From assembly GCF_947503385.1 (NCBI RefSeq), contig NZ_CANNDO010000010.1, positions 34,445-98,444 of the forward strand: 64,000 nucleotides of DNA, in the 5' to 3' direction. The DNA is from an uncultured Tateyamaria sp. Lineage in GTDB: Bacteria > Pseudomonadota > Alphaproteobacteria > Rhodobacterales > Rhodobacteraceae. The notes under the pieces were generated by a model, which saw only the letters and a list, made by a program, of their open reading frames with translations, was not told the origin of the DNA and ran no database searches. The translations under genes and the position numbers were made by a program. Shown one piece after another: positions 27,099 through 35,894 of the stretch. Every line of letters starts with the position of its first letter. Position 1 is the first letter of the stretch.

Positions 27099-29069
27099 GT
27101 GACTGCCGAAATGGCCAATCAGACGGGCATGACATCCATCCCGGCGCTGCTTTTGCGCAATGCGTCGCAATTTGGCAGCGCGCCTGCCTATCGTGAAAAA
27201 GAGTTTGGCATCTGGCAGAGCTGGACATGGTCCGAGACGCTTGAGGAAACCGAAGCGCTGGCGCTGGGTATGCTGGACCTTGGGCTGGCGCCGGGCGACC
27301 ACGTGGCCATCATCGGACGGAACCGGCCCTACCTCTACTGGTCGATGATCGCCGCAGAGATGTGCGGCGCGATTCCTGTGCCGCTCTATCAGGACGCGGT
27401 GGCCGAAGAGATGGCTTACGTGCTGGATCATTGCGGCGCACGGTTCGTGGTCGTGGGCGACCAAGAGCAGGTCGACAAGGTCATCGAGGTGCAGGCGCAA
27501 TTGCCCGAGTTCGAGCAGATGATCTACCTCGATCCGCGCGGGCTGCGGAAGTACGACCATTCCAAACTGCACCAGTACAGCCATGTGCAGGACGCCGGCC
27601 GCGCCAAGCGCGACGAACTGATGGGAACGATAAAAGAGCGCATCGCCGCGCTGGACTACGACAGCACCTGCGTGATGCTGTATACATCCGGGACGACGGG
27701 CAAACCCAAGGGCGTTGTGCTGTCAAACCGCAACGTGATCGAGACGTCGAAATCGTCATCTGAGTTTGACGATTTGCGCCGGAGTGACGAGATTCTGGCG
27801 TATCTGCCGATGGCGTGGGTCGGCGATTTCATCTTTTCCGTGGGACAGGCGTTGTGGACCGGGTTCTGCACCAATTGCCCGGAAAGCGCGGACACGATGC
27901 ACGTGGACCTGCGCGAGATCGGGCCAACTTATTACTTTGCCCCGCCACGTGTGTTCGAGATGCAGTTGACGCAGGTGATGATCCGCATGGAGGATGCCGG
28001 GCGGTTCAAGCAATGGCTGTTCCATCGGTTCATGGACCATGCGCGAAAGGTCGGACCAGCGATCCTTGACGGACTGCCGGTGAGCGCGATGGATCGCCTG
28101 AAGTACCGTTTGGGCGAGTTGATGATCTACGGGCCTTTGAAGAACACCCTTGGGTTCAGCAACGTGCGCGTGGGCTATACGGCGGGTGAGGCGATTGGAC
28201 CTGAAATCTTTGATTTCTATCGGTCTTTGGGGATCAATCTGAAACAGCTTTATGGTCAGACCGAGGCCACGGTGTTCATCACCGCGCAGCCGGATGGCGA
28301 AGTGCGGTCGGATACGGTTGGCGTGGCCTCACCGGGTGTGGAGTTGAAGATCGCCGAGAATGGCGAGGTCTTCTATCGCTCACCGGGCGTGTTTGTGGAG
28401 TATTACAAAAACCCCGAAAGCACCGCAGGCACCAAGGATGCGGATGGCTGGGTCGCCACAGGGGATGCCGGGTTTATCGAAAAGGACAGCGGGCACCTGC
28501 GGATCATCGACCGGGCCAAGGATGTAGGGCAAATGGCGTCGGGCGCGCTCTTTGCGCCGAAATATGTCGAGAACAAGCTGAAGTTCTATCCGAACATTCT
28601 GGAGGCCGTGGTCTTTGGCAACGGCAAGGATGAGTGCACGGCATTTATCAATATCGATCTCACGGCGGTGGGAAACTGGGCCGAGCGGAACAACATCGGC
28701 TACGGGTCCTATCAGGAACTGGCGCAGCACCCGCAGGTGCTGGAGACAATTCAGGGCCACGTGGAAGAGGTGAACCGGTCAGTTGCCGAAGACGAAATGT
28801 TGTCGGGCTGTCAGGTGCACCGGTTTGTGGTACTGCACAAGGAACTGGATGCGGATGATGGGGAACTGACGCGCACCCGGAAGGTGCGGCGGCGGATCAT
28901 CGAAGAGAAATACGCCGACATTATCGCAGCCCTGTATGATGGGTCATCCGAAATTTCGACAACCACAGAGGTGACCTATGAAGATGGGCGTAAGGGGTCG
29001 ATTTCGGCAACGCTTGAGGTGCGGTCAGCCTCTGTGACGTCCGCAACACAGAAGATGGCGGCGGAGTGA
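27099..29069 (+). CDS. Long-chain acyl-CoA synthetase, AMP-forming
   Basis: 656 residues. Activates a carboxylic acid to acyl-AMP, then acyl-CoA. Motif A YTSGTTGKPKG is at about residues 195-205, followed by LPMAWVGD, YGQTEA and the ATP-binding GWVATGDAGF; the adenylate loop is RIIDRAKDVGQM. Start GTG 27099 has GGGAGG eight bases upstream. It opens the cluster containing livG, livH, livM, binding protein and livF, a gene order common in roseobacters. This suggests that the imported acid is activated on entry. Chain length or aromatic preference is not visible. Confidence 0.88.
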   Translation: MTAEMANQTGMTSIPALLLRNASQFGSAPAYREKEFGIWQSWTWSETLEETEALALGMLDLGLAPGDHVAIIGRNRPYLYWSMIAAEMCGAIPVPLYQDAVAEEMAYVLDHCGARFVVVGDQEQVDKVIEVQAQLPEFEQMIYLDPRGLRKYDHSKLHQYSHVQDAGRAKRDELMGTIKERIAALDYDSTCVMLYTSGTTGKPKGVVLSNRNVIETSKSSSEFDDLRRSDEILAYLPMAWVGDFIFSVGQALWTGFCTNCPESADTMHVDLREIGPTYYFAPPRVFEMQLTQVMIRMEDAGRFKQWLFHRFMDHARKVGPAILDGLPVSAMDRLKYRLGELMIYGPLKNTLGFSNVRVGYTAGEAIGPEIFDFYRSLGINLKQLYGQTEATVFITAQPDGEVRSDTVGVASPGVELKIAENGEVFYRSPGVFVEYYKNPESTAGTKDADGWVATGDAGFIEKDSGHLRIIDRAKDVGQMASGALFAPKYVENKLKFYPNILEAVVFGNGKDECTAFINIDLTAVGNWAERNNIGYGSYQELAQHPQVLETIQGHVEEVNRSVAEDEMLSGCQVHRFVVLHKELDADDGELTRTRKVRRRIIEEKYADIIAALYDGSSEISTTTEVTYEDGRKGSISATLEVRSASVTSATQKMAAE

Positions 29070-29156
29070 TGATGCGTGACGCTCGCCCGATGGGCATCGC
29101 CCCACCCACCATCCCATGGTGCATGATGATATCGCGTGCGGCGCGGGTGGCCTACC

Positions 29157-29193
29157 GGCCCTCCGGGGGGGATTTTTGGTGGACAGAGACGCG
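29157..29193 (+). repeat. Dispersed intergenic repeat, family 1, copy D
   Basis: GGCCCTCCGGGGGGGATTTTT then GGTGGACAGAGACG. It lies between the ends of the convergent acyl-CoA synthetase gene and the small gene at 29201. Confidence 0.7.
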
Positions 29194-29200
29194 GCGCGGG

Positions 29201-29368
29201 TCAATCGGTATCGAAGACGTGGCGCACAGCGCAGGTGAGCCTGTTGTCACCGGTGAACGCGCCAATGCTATGGCGCATGATCCTGCGGGTGTCAGCGGCG
29301 TTCAGCCCCTTGCGGCGGCAGTCAAAGGCAAGTTGCAACAGGTAGCGGCGTTCCAGTGCGTCAAACAT
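29201..29368 (-). CDS. Small conserved-looking hypothetical protein (55 aa)
   Basis: Not recognised. 55 residues, basic (MFDALERRYLLQLAFDCRR, then KGLNAADTRRIMRHSIGAF). No signal peptide or membrane segment. The start is supported by a strong GGAGG seven bases before the ATG at 29368. The product reads like a real helical protein and the codons fit the genome. It lies antisense between the acyl-CoA synthetase gene and livG, with its promoter region overlapping the livG leader, so transcription could interfere with the Liv operon. Could be a small regulator; no evidence beyond size and charge. Confidence 0.55.
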   Translation of the reverse strand: MFDALERRYLLQLAFDCRRKGLNAADTRRIMRHSIGAFTGDNRLTCAVRHVFDTD

Positions 29369-29453
29369 CTTGGGACCTCCAATCCGGTGTGCCGCCACTC
29401 TGCCCATAAAATGGTTAACATGCCCCCAAGGCGGCGGGCGATGGAGTTTGCCC

Positions 29454-30272
29454 ATGCTTGATCAGACCGACGGATATGTCACGGCGGACGGTCGTCAAAT
29501 TGGCCCCGTTGTCATGGAAATGCGCAATATTACCCTGCGGTTTGGGGGGGTTGAGGCGATCAAGGACATCTCGTTCGACATTCGCGAAGGCGAAATTCGT
29601 GCGATTATCGGCCCGAACGGTGCGGGCAAGTCCTCGATGCTGAACGTGATTTCGGGGTTTTACGTCCCTCAGGAGGGGCAGGTGTACTACAAAGGGGCAC
29701 CGCGCCCGCCGATGAAGCCATTTGAAGTGGCGCGGCAGGGGATTGCACGGACTTTCCAGAACATCGCCTTGTTTGAGGGGATGAGCGTTCTGGACAATGT
29801 GATGACCGGTCGGCTCACCCATATGAAAACGGGAATGCTGGCGCAGGCCCTTTGGAAGGGCAAAGCCGAGGACGAAGAGACGGCGAACCGGGAAGTCGCT
29901 GAAAAGATTATTGATTTCCTTGAAATTCAAGCGATCCGCAAAACGCCGGTGTCGCGCCTGCCTTATGGTTTGAAAAAGCGGGTGGAGTTGGCGCGGGCTT
30001 TGGCAGCGGAGCCGTCGCTGCTTTTGCTGGATGAGCCTATGGCCGGGATGAATGTTGAGGAAAAAGAGGACATGAGCCGCTTTATTCTCGACGTGAATGA
30101 CGAGTTCGGCACCACGATTGCGCTGATCGAACACGATATGGGCGTGGTCATGGACCTGAGCGACCGGGTGGTCGTGATGGATTATGGCAAAAAGATCGGC
30201 GACGGCACGCCGGACGAGGTGCGCAGCAACCAGGATGTGATCGACGCCTATCTTGGGGTGTCACATGACTGA
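29454..30272 (+). CDS. livG: Liv-type ABC transporter ATP-binding protein (LivG)
   Basis: 272 residues, one of two ATPases of a branched-chain-amino-acid-type (HAAT) importer. Walker A GPNGAGKSS at about 53-61. The ABC signature loop is degenerate, LPYGLKKRVELARAL, as usual for LivG. Walker B LLLLDEPMAGM is intact and the switch His lies in IEHDMGVVMDL. Start ATG 29454 is preferred over earlier frame because GGAG lies 11 bases upstream. The stop overlaps the next gene. Despite the family name, the nearby CoA ligases suggest that the cargo is an acid other than an amino acid. Confidence 0.88.
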   Translation: MLDQTDGYVTADGRQIGPVVMEMRNITLRFGGVEAIKDISFDIREGEIRAIIGPNGAGKSSMLNVISGFYVPQEGQVYYKGAPRPPMKPFEVARQGIARTFQNIALFEGMSVLDNVMTGRLTHMKTGMLAQALWKGKAEDEETANREVAEKIIDFLEIQAIRKTPVSRLPYGLKKRVELARALAAEPSLLLLDEPMAGMNVEEKEDMSRFILDVNDEFGTTIALIEHDMGVVMDLSDRVVVMDYGKKIGDGTPDEVRSNQDVIDAYLGVSHD

Positions 30273-30735
30273 AAAACGGCGGTCACGAGGCGTACACCTG
30301 CTGTGCACAGCCTGTGCACCGCTGATATGCTTTTTGGGCGCCGGGTCTGTGCAGGCGGGTGCCGCGTGGGAGATGTTCGAAGCGCGCTGTCTTGATCCAT
30401 TTGAGCATCAGGCTGAGCCGGTGGTGGATGGGCTGGAACAGCTGTCGTCGCTGCCATGGCAGCGTGGCTATCTGGATGGGGCAGGCCGCCTGCTTGTACT
30501 GGATGCGGCGCCGGAGGACGGGCTGCGGTCTTGCGAGGTCTCTGAAAAGGGGGGTGCGGCCCTTGATCCGTCCTTTGTCAATTGGGTGACGGATGTCACC
30601 GCGCGGCGGCTTTACGCATCGGTGGATGGTGTGTTGGCGAGCGTGGAGTGGATCGAGCCGCAAGTGCATGTAGAAGCATTTGTTTGGAATGGCGGTGCCA
30701 CGTACCGGGTGTTGGAGACAGACCTTGAGAGCTAG
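30265..30735 (+). CDS. Small exported protein of unknown function, Liv cluster 1
   Basis: Not recognised. 156 residues. N-terminal signal peptide (about residues 1-32: basic start, hydrophobic LLCTACAPLICFLGAG, SVQAGA cleavage region). The mature part has two cysteines (FEARCLDPF and LRSCEVSE), which could pair in the periplasm. It overlaps livG by eight bases and the following gene by eleven, so it is transcribed with the transporter. General architecture resembles the next two products: exported, 150-190 residues, few cysteines. Confidence 0.7.
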   Translation: MTEKRRSRGVHLLCTACAPLICFLGAGSVQAGAAWEMFEARCLDPFEHQAEPVVDGLEQLSSLPWQRGYLDGAGRLLVLDAAPEDGLRSCEVSEKGGAALDPSFVNWVTDVTARRLYASVDGVLASVEWIEPQVHVEAFVWNGGATYRVLETDLES

Positions 30736-31303
30736 GGCGTTCGCGATCTGTGCGGCCCTGTGGGCCGGGCCTGTGGCGGCAGAGGAACCGGCGATTTGCG
30801 AGGGCGGTCTGGCGGGGCTGTGCGCGATGATCAAGACGCAATGCCTACCCTATCTGGAGGATCCGGCGAGCCTGTCGCCGCGCGATATCCTGCCGGTGCC
30901 GCGCACCTTCCGGCGCTATTTTGAGAGCACGTTGAATTCCTATGTGCTGGGCTATCAGGAGACGGATGTTCCCGGCACGCTTGTCGTGTTCATGTATGAC
31001 GAGCCGGCCTGTGAGGTGATCACCCATGGGTTGGCCTACTCCGATGTGTTGCCAGCCTATCAGTCGTGGCGGGATGGGGCGGGCGCGCGCTTTGTGTCGA
31101 CGACAGGATTTGAGCCTGTGTCCCGTGTGACCATGGACCGGGCCTATGCGGCGGCGTTTCTGGCTGCACCGCGCCGGGATGGGCGGGTGACCGAGGTCAC
31201 ATTGAACTGGAACCTGACATTCGAGGGGCTGACGCGGCTGCGGGTGAGCTATCAGCCGCTGCGGGATCACACGGCGGACCTGATGGGAGTGGCGGCGAAA
31301 TGA
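30725..31303 (+). CDS. Small exported protein of unknown function, Liv cluster 2
   Basis: Not recognised. 192 residues from TTG 30725, which gives a clean signal peptide (MRARAFAICAALWAGPVAA). An upstream ATG in the same frame (30680) would spoil it. The mature protein has four cysteines (ICEGG, GLCAM, TQCLPY, PACEV). The C-terminal half is rich in aromatic and beta-type sequence (VTLNWNLTFEGLTRLRVSY). Start and stop overlap both neighbours, the latter as ATGA. Likely periplasmic and co-expressed with the importer. Confidence 0.68.
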   Translation: MRARAFAICAALWAGPVAAEEPAICEGGLAGLCAMIKTQCLPYLEDPASLSPRDILPVPRTFRRYFESTLNSYVLGYQETDVPGTLVVFMYDEPACEVITHGLAYSDVLPAYQSWRDGAGARFVSTTGFEPVSRVTMDRAYAAAFLAAPRRDGRVTEVTLNWNLTFEGLTRLRVSYQPLRDHTADLMGVAAK

Positions 31304-31836
31304 GGGGGCTTTGGGCGGTCTTGCTGATCTGTCCCGCCGCGCTTTGGGCGCAGGACCAGAGCGCCTTTGATGCCGGGATTGCCGAATGCGCGCGCTATGT
31401 CGCGGCACAGCCCGAGGGCGACTATGCGTTTCAGGCGCCGGTCATGGACAGGGACGAAGACGAGAGCAGCATTGGCCGCACCATCGTCTACCCGCCGGGA
31501 TCGGGCGGCAATTTCGATTTTGCGCTGAGCTTTGACTATACGCGCGGCACGTCGACCACGCCGGGGACATGGGCCTGCTCCGGCACCGGCCCGGCATCGC
31601 CGCAATGGCCGACATTTGTGACGACGGGATGGATTGCAGCGGATGCTGCCTTGCGCTCGAACGGGTTGCAGGAATTGAATTTTCCGGGACCGCAAAAGGC
31701 CTATGCCAATTGCGGGGCGGAAACACCGGATATCTACGTGCTGTTCAATGCCGGTGCGGGTGACCGCGTCGTCTTTGCCGCGACGACGGGGCCTGCGGCG
31801 GCTGCGTTCTGCACGTCTATGGGAGTGAAGGGATGA
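31300..31836 (+). CDS. Small exported protein of unknown function, Liv cluster 3
   Basis: Not recognised. 178 residues with a short signal peptide (MRGLWAVLLICPAALWAQ). The mature part has four cysteines (AECARY, TWACSG, ANCGAE, AFCTS), fitting two periplasmic disulfides, and is rich in Gly/Asp and aromatic residues. It overlaps the preceding gene by ATGA and ends three bases before livH. Its place between the ATPase and permease genes of a Liv system is unusual. Confidence 0.7.
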   Translation: MRGLWAVLLICPAALWAQDQSAFDAGIAECARYVAAQPEGDYAFQAPVMDRDEDESSIGRTIVYPPGSGGNFDFALSFDYTRGTSTTPGTWACSGTGPASPQWPTFVTTGWIAADAALRSNGLQELNFPGPQKAYANCGAETPDIYVLFNAGAGDRVVFAATTGPAAAAFCTSMGVKG

Positions 31837-31839
31837 ACG

Positions 31840-32850
31840 ATGCCTGAACAGTTGTTCTTTGCGATGGAGGTCATTCTGAATGGCCTGATGGCGGGCGTGC
31901 TTTATGCGCTGGTGGCTTTGGGGTTTGTCCTGATCTTCAAGGCTTCGGGGATTTTCAACTTTGCCCAAGGGGTCATGGCGCTTTTTGCGGCGATGACCTT
32001 TGTGGGGATACAAAACGGGCAGGTGCCGTTTTCACATCTGATCAACGCGATATTCGGGACGCATATCCACTATTTTGGGTGGGAGGTGCATTCGGTTGTG
32101 GCCATTGTGCTGACGGTGGTGGTGATGATCGGCCTGGCATGGGCGGTCCAGCGGTTCATCTTTCGTCATCTGGTGGGGCAGGAGCCGATCATTCTGTTTA
32201 TGGCGACCATTGGGCTTGCCTATTTGCTGGAAGGCGTGGCGGACCTGATGTGGGGGTCCGAGATCAAGAAGCTGGATGTATGTCTGTCCGAAGGGACCTG
32301 TTTGCCGCAGGGGATGAACCTCGCCTTTGATGAGTTTTCGGCGGCGCTGTTCAATCAGCCCTTTGGCATGTTCATAGACAATCTGGACATCACGGCGACA
32401 ATCATCGCGATCTTGCTGGTGGCGGCCCTTGTGGTGTTTTCGCAATATACCAAGCAGGGCCGTGCGATGCGCGCGGTTGCGGATGACCATCAGGCGGCGT
32501 TGTCCGTCGGTGTGTCGCTGAATTACATCTGGATCCTCGTGTGGTCGGTTGCGGGCTTTGTGGCGCTTGTGGCGGGGATCATGTGGGGCGCGAAATCCGG
32601 TGTGCAGTTTTCGTTGAGCCTGATTGCGCTGAAGGCGTTGCCGGTGTTGATGCTGGGCGGTTTTACTTCGATCCCCGGCGCGATTGTTGGCGGATTGATC
32701 ATCGGAGTTGGTGAAAAGCTGTTTGAATTTGCCATTGGTCCGATGGTGGGCGGGGCGACCGAGAACTGGTTTGCCTATGTGCTGGCGCTGGTGTTTCTGG
32801 TGTTCCGGCCGCAGGGATTGTTCGGGGAGAAGATCATTGAACGGGTATGA
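31840..32850 (+). CDS. livH: Liv-type ABC transporter permease LivH
   Basis: 336 residues with about eight hydrophobic segments, one of the two channel-forming permeases. Early NGLMAGVLYALVALGFVLIFKASG and the FAQGVMAL segment are typical of LivH; the cytoplasmic loop contains AMRAVADDHQAALSVGV, the usual ATPase-contact region. Starts ATG 31840, three bases after the preceding stop. It is followed by a hairpin at 32879-32897 between it and the convergent SHOCT-like gene. Confidence 0.9.
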   Translation: MPEQLFFAMEVILNGLMAGVLYALVALGFVLIFKASGIFNFAQGVMALFAAMTFVGIQNGQVPFSHLINAIFGTHIHYFGWEVHSVVAIVLTVVVMIGLAWAVQRFIFRHLVGQEPIILFMATIGLAYLLEGVADLMWGSEIKKLDVCLSEGTCLPQGMNLAFDEFSAALFNQPFGMFIDNLDITATIIAILLVAALVVFSQYTKQGRAMRAVADDHQAALSVGVSLNYIWILVWSVAGFVALVAGIMWGAKSGVQFSLSLIALKALPVLMLGGFTSIPGAIVGGLIIGVGEKLFEFAIGPMVGGATENWFAYVLALVFLVFRPQGLFGEKIIERV

Positions 32851-32875
32851 TACGATATCCCGTTCGGGCGACCCC

Positions 32876-32900
32876 ATTGAGCGATGCTCAATGAGACCCG
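32876..32900. terminator. Hairpin between livH and the convergent SHOCT-like gene
   Basis: Perfect inverted repeat CATTGAGC-gat-GCTCAATG with no T-run on either strand. Possibly an RNA-stability or weak bidirectional termination element. Confidence 0.4.
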
Positions 32901-32922
32901 CCCGCCCGGGAACCTTCGCGGG

Positions 32923-33252
32923 CTATCCGTCAAGCTGCCGAAAGAGCATGACAGTGAAGGCGGCGAGCACCGTGATGGCCAATGTTGCAGACAGGAGCAA
33001 ATCCCCCGTCAACAGCAATGCGACCCCGGCGCAGACGATGAGAATGATTGTGCAGAACATGAGCATTGGACCAAGTGTGCCGCGCGGCTCTGTCGCTTGT
33101 GTAGGGGGCGGGGCGGGTTCTGTCGTATCAGGGGTTATGTCGGGGATGGAATCCATCAGCTTGGCCTTGGCCGCGGCCAACTCCACGGTACTCATTTCGC
33201 CCCGCGCATGTGCGGCGTCGAGACGACGGATGTCATCCAGAATTGCGGTCAT
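32923..33252 (-). CDS. SHOCT-like small membrane protein
   Basis: 109 residues. The N-terminal helix (DDIRRLDAAHARGEMSTVELAAAKAKLMD) matches the short SHOCT-type motif found at protein ends. A Pro/Thr-rich linker (residues 40-57) is followed by two adjacent membrane segments (about 62-82 and 84-103). Start ATG 33252 has GGAG at a suitable distance. It sits antisense between livH and livM and so interrupts the Liv operon. Function unknown; a membrane oligomer with a cytosolic SHOCT tail is the best guess. Confidence 0.62.
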   Translation of the reverse strand: MTAILDDIRRLDAAHARGEMSTVELAAAKAKLMDSIPDITPDTTEPAPPPTQATEPRGTLGPMLMFCTIILIVCAGVALLLTGDLLLSATLAITVLAAFTVMLFRQLDG

Positions 33253-33348
33253 GCAACCCACTCCAATTACCCATGCCCAAGCTGGCGGGGAAATGGGGAA
33301 AGAATGTGGCAAAGCGCGAGAAGTTACGCGTGTGGTTAACCGGAGAGA

Positions 33349-33396
33349 TTTTGGGGGCCAGCCCCCAAACCCCCGGGATTTTTGGGAACAGAGACG
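33349..33396 (+). repeat. Dispersed intergenic repeat, family 1, copy E
   Basis: Hairpin TTGGGGGC-CA-GCCCCCAA, then CCCCCGGGATTTTTGGGAACAGAGACGG. It is the clearest forward copy, with its hairpin on the left and the core ATTTTTGG-ACAGAGACG on the right. It lies in the leader region of livM. Confidence 0.75.
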
Positions 33397-33432
33397 GGGT
33401 GGACCCGTGATGCGCGTCGGGGGAGTGATCTG

Positions 33433-34509
33433 ATGTTTTACCGTGAGGCCGGGGATTTCTCGACCACTTATCCGCAGGACAGCCAGACCTTTCCGATCCG
33501 GTTTGACCGCTATCGCTATTACGTGGTGTTGGCGATTGCGGTGTTTGTCATGCCGTTCGTGATGACGGATTACCTCGTCAACTCGATCTTTCTGCCCTTT
33601 CTGATCTATGCGATTGCGGCCATCGGATTGAACATTCTGACGGGCTATTGCGGACAGGTGAGCTTGGGTACAGGCGGTTTCATGGCGGTGGGGGCTTATG
33701 CCTGTTACAAGCTGATGACGGCGTTTCCGGATGTGAACATCTTTTTCCATGTGATCCTCGCGGGGGGGGTCACGGCGGCTGTGGGCACGGCTTTTGGCCT
33801 GCCGTCCTTGCGGATCAAGGGATTTTATCTGGCGGTGGCGACGCTGGCGGCGCAGTTCTTTCTTGTGTGGCTCTTCAACAAGGTGTCGTGGTTCTACAAC
33901 TACTCCGCCTCGGGGCAGATCAACGCGCCGGAGCGTACGGTGTTCGGCATTCCTGTAACGGGCGCGAACACGGATGCGTGGGCCACTTATCTGTTCTGTC
34001 TGGTCTTTACCGTGGGCGCCGCGATCCTTGCGCGGAACCTGACGCGCGGCGCGATGGGGCGGCAGTGGATGGCAATCCGGGACATGGATATCGCAGCCGA
34101 GATCATCGGAGTGAACCCGCTGAAGGCGAAACTGACCGCCTTTGCGGTCAGTTCGTTCTTTGTGGGCGTGTCCGGCGCGCTGTTCTTTGCGGTTTATCTG
34201 GGTGCTGTGGAGGTGGGTGAAGTCTTTGGCATCACCAAGTCATTCCTTGTGTTGTTCATGATCATCATCGGGGGGCTTGGGTCGATCTTTGGCTCTTTTG
34301 CGGGGGCGGCATTTCTCGTCGTGCTGCCGGTGGTGCTGAAGATCGTGGGCGTGGACATGCTGGGCTGGCCCACGGACATTGTGGCACATTTCCAGCTGGT
34401 CATTGTTGGCGCGCTGATCATCATCTTTCTGCGCTATGAGCCGCATGGGATCGCGCAACTGTGGCGCGTGGCCAAGGAGAAATTGAGATTGTGGCCGTTC
34501 CCACACTAG
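33433..34509 (+). CDS. livM: Liv-type ABC transporter permease LivM
   Basis: 358 residues, second membrane permease of the importer with about nine hydrophobic segments. The family segment AIAAIGLNILTGYCGQVSLGTGGFMAVGAY and the later MAIRDMDIAAEIIGVNPLKAKLTAF loop are present. The N-terminus carries a longer soluble start (about residues 1-25). Start ATG 33433 follows GGGGGAGTGATCTG. Because the SHOCT-like gene and repeat E separate it from livH by nearly 600 bases, a separate promoter is likely. Confidence 0.9.
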   Translation: MFYREAGDFSTTYPQDSQTFPIRFDRYRYYVVLAIAVFVMPFVMTDYLVNSIFLPFLIYAIAAIGLNILTGYCGQVSLGTGGFMAVGAYACYKLMTAFPDVNIFFHVILAGGVTAAVGTAFGLPSLRIKGFYLAVATLAAQFFLVWLFNKVSWFYNYSASGQINAPERTVFGIPVTGANTDAWATYLFCLVFTVGAAILARNLTRGAMGRQWMAIRDMDIAAEIIGVNPLKAKLTAFAVSSFFVGVSGALFFAVYLGAVEVGEVFGITKSFLVLFMIIIGGLGSIFGSFAGAAFLVVLPVVLKIVGVDMLGWPTDIVAHFQLVIVGALIIIFLRYEPHGIAQLWRVAKEKLRLWPFPH

Positions 34510-34527
34510 GGGATGGTTGCCAAGAAT

Positions 34528-34550
34528 GGCGGGGTGAACCCCGCCCTACG
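34528..34550. repeat. Dispersed hairpin repeat, family 2, copy 1
   Basis: GGCGGGGTGAACCCCGCCCTACG. The same loop TGAA and tail CTACG occur at 44716 with a compensated base-pair change in the stem. It lies between livM and the binding-protein gene. Confidence 0.65.
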
Positions 34551-34601
34551 GATGGGCCTGCAACGGCTCGCATCGGATAGAACCATAGGGAGGAAACACC
34601 G

Positions 34602-35885
34602 ATGAAGATGAAACTGACCACAATGGCCGTGGCCGCCGTAATGGCGGCGGGGCCGGTGATGGCGGACCTTGTGTTCCCATCGCTGAGCTACCGCACTGGT
34701 CCTTACGCGGCGGGGGGCATCCCCTTTGCCGATGGCTATGCCGACTACATGACGCTGTTGAACGAGCGGGATGGCGGCATTGGCGGTCTGCCTGCGCGCA
34801 TTCTGGAATGCGAAACAGGTTACAACACCGAGAAGGGGGTCGAGTGCTACGAGGCCACCAAAGGCGAAGGGTCGCTGGTGTATCAGCCGCTTTCCACTGG
34901 TATCACATATCAGCTGATCCCCAAGGCAACGGCGGATGATATCCCCGTGCACTCCATGGGCTATGGCCGGACATCGGCCAAAAACGGCAACGTGTTCAGC
35001 CACGTGTTCAACTATCCCGCCAATTACTGGGATGGTGCGTCGGGTGCGATCAACTACCTGCTCGAAGCCAATGGCAACGACATTTCCGGCAAGAAGATTG
35101 CGCTGGTTTACCACAATTCCGCCTATGGCAAGGAGCCGATCCGCACGCTGCAGGGGCTGGCTGAAAAGCACGGGTTTGAGCTGATGGAAGTGGCCGTGGA
35201 TCACCCCGGTCAGGAGCAAAAGTCGCAGTGGTTGCAAATTCGCCGTGAGCGTCCGGACTTTGTCCTGATGTGGGGCTGGGGTGTGATGAACCAGGTGGCG
35301 ATCCAGGAAGCGGCCAACATCCGCTATCCGATGGAGAACTTCATCGGCATCTGGTGGTCCGGCTCTGAGAACGACGTTCTGCCTGCGGGCGACGCGGCCA
35401 ACGGCTACAAGGCGCTGACATTCCACGGTGTGGGCAGCGATTTCCCCGTCTTTGACGACATTCAGAAGTATGTCGTGGATGCGGGCAAGGCAGCCGGTGC
35501 AGGCGATCAGGTCGGTACGGTTCTGTACAACCGCGGTCTTTATGCGGCGATGCTGGCAGCCGAGGCGGCCAAGAAGGCGCAGGAAATCCATGGTGTGGCG
35601 GACATCACGCCCGGGATGATGCGTGACGGCATGGAAGCGCTGGAGATCACCGAGGCCAAGATGGCCGAACTGGGCCTGCCCAACTTTGGCCCCGAGTTCA
35701 CAGTGAGCTGTGAGAACCACGGCGGTAACGCGCTTGTGGGTGTGACCCAGTGGGACGCGTCGGCGGGCTCTTGGTCGCTGATCTCGGACTTTAAGCCGAC
35801 CGATGGCGATATCATCGGACCGCTGATCGAAGAAGACAGCGCGGCTTACGCAAACGAGAACAACATCCCCGCCAACTGCGGCTGA
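34602..35885 (+). CDS. Liv-type ABC transporter substrate-binding protein
   Basis: 427 residues, periplasmic binding protein of type I fold. Signal peptide MKMKLTTMAVAAVMAAGPVMA at the start. The mature part shows SLSYRTGPYAAGGIPFADGYADY, ECETGYNTEKGVECYEATK with paired cysteines, and later IGIWWSGSENDVLPA. It belongs to the larger ABC-type acyl/aromatic ligand-binding branch rather than leucine-binding LivK, which is about 370 residues. The GGGAGG ribosome site lies eight bases before the ATG. A terminator-like hairpin follows at 35895. Confidence 0.88.
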   Translation: MKMKLTTMAVAAVMAAGPVMADLVFPSLSYRTGPYAAGGIPFADGYADYMTLLNERDGGIGGLPARILECETGYNTEKGVECYEATKGEGSLVYQPLSTGITYQLIPKATADDIPVHSMGYGRTSAKNGNVFSHVFNYPANYWDGASGAINYLLEANGNDISGKKIALVYHNSAYGKEPIRTLQGLAEKHGFELMEVAVDHPGQEQKSQWLQIRRERPDFVLMWGWGVMNQVAIQEAANIRYPMENFIGIWWSGSENDVLPAGDAANGYKALTFHGVGSDFPVFDDIQKYVVDAGKAAGAGDQVGTVLYNRGLYAAMLAAEAAKKAQEIHGVADITPGMMRDGMEALEITEAKMAELGLPNFGPEFTVSCENHGGNALVGVTQWDASAGSWSLISDFKPTDGDIIGPLIEEDSAAYANENNIPANCG

Positions 35886-35894
35886 TGTGATCTG

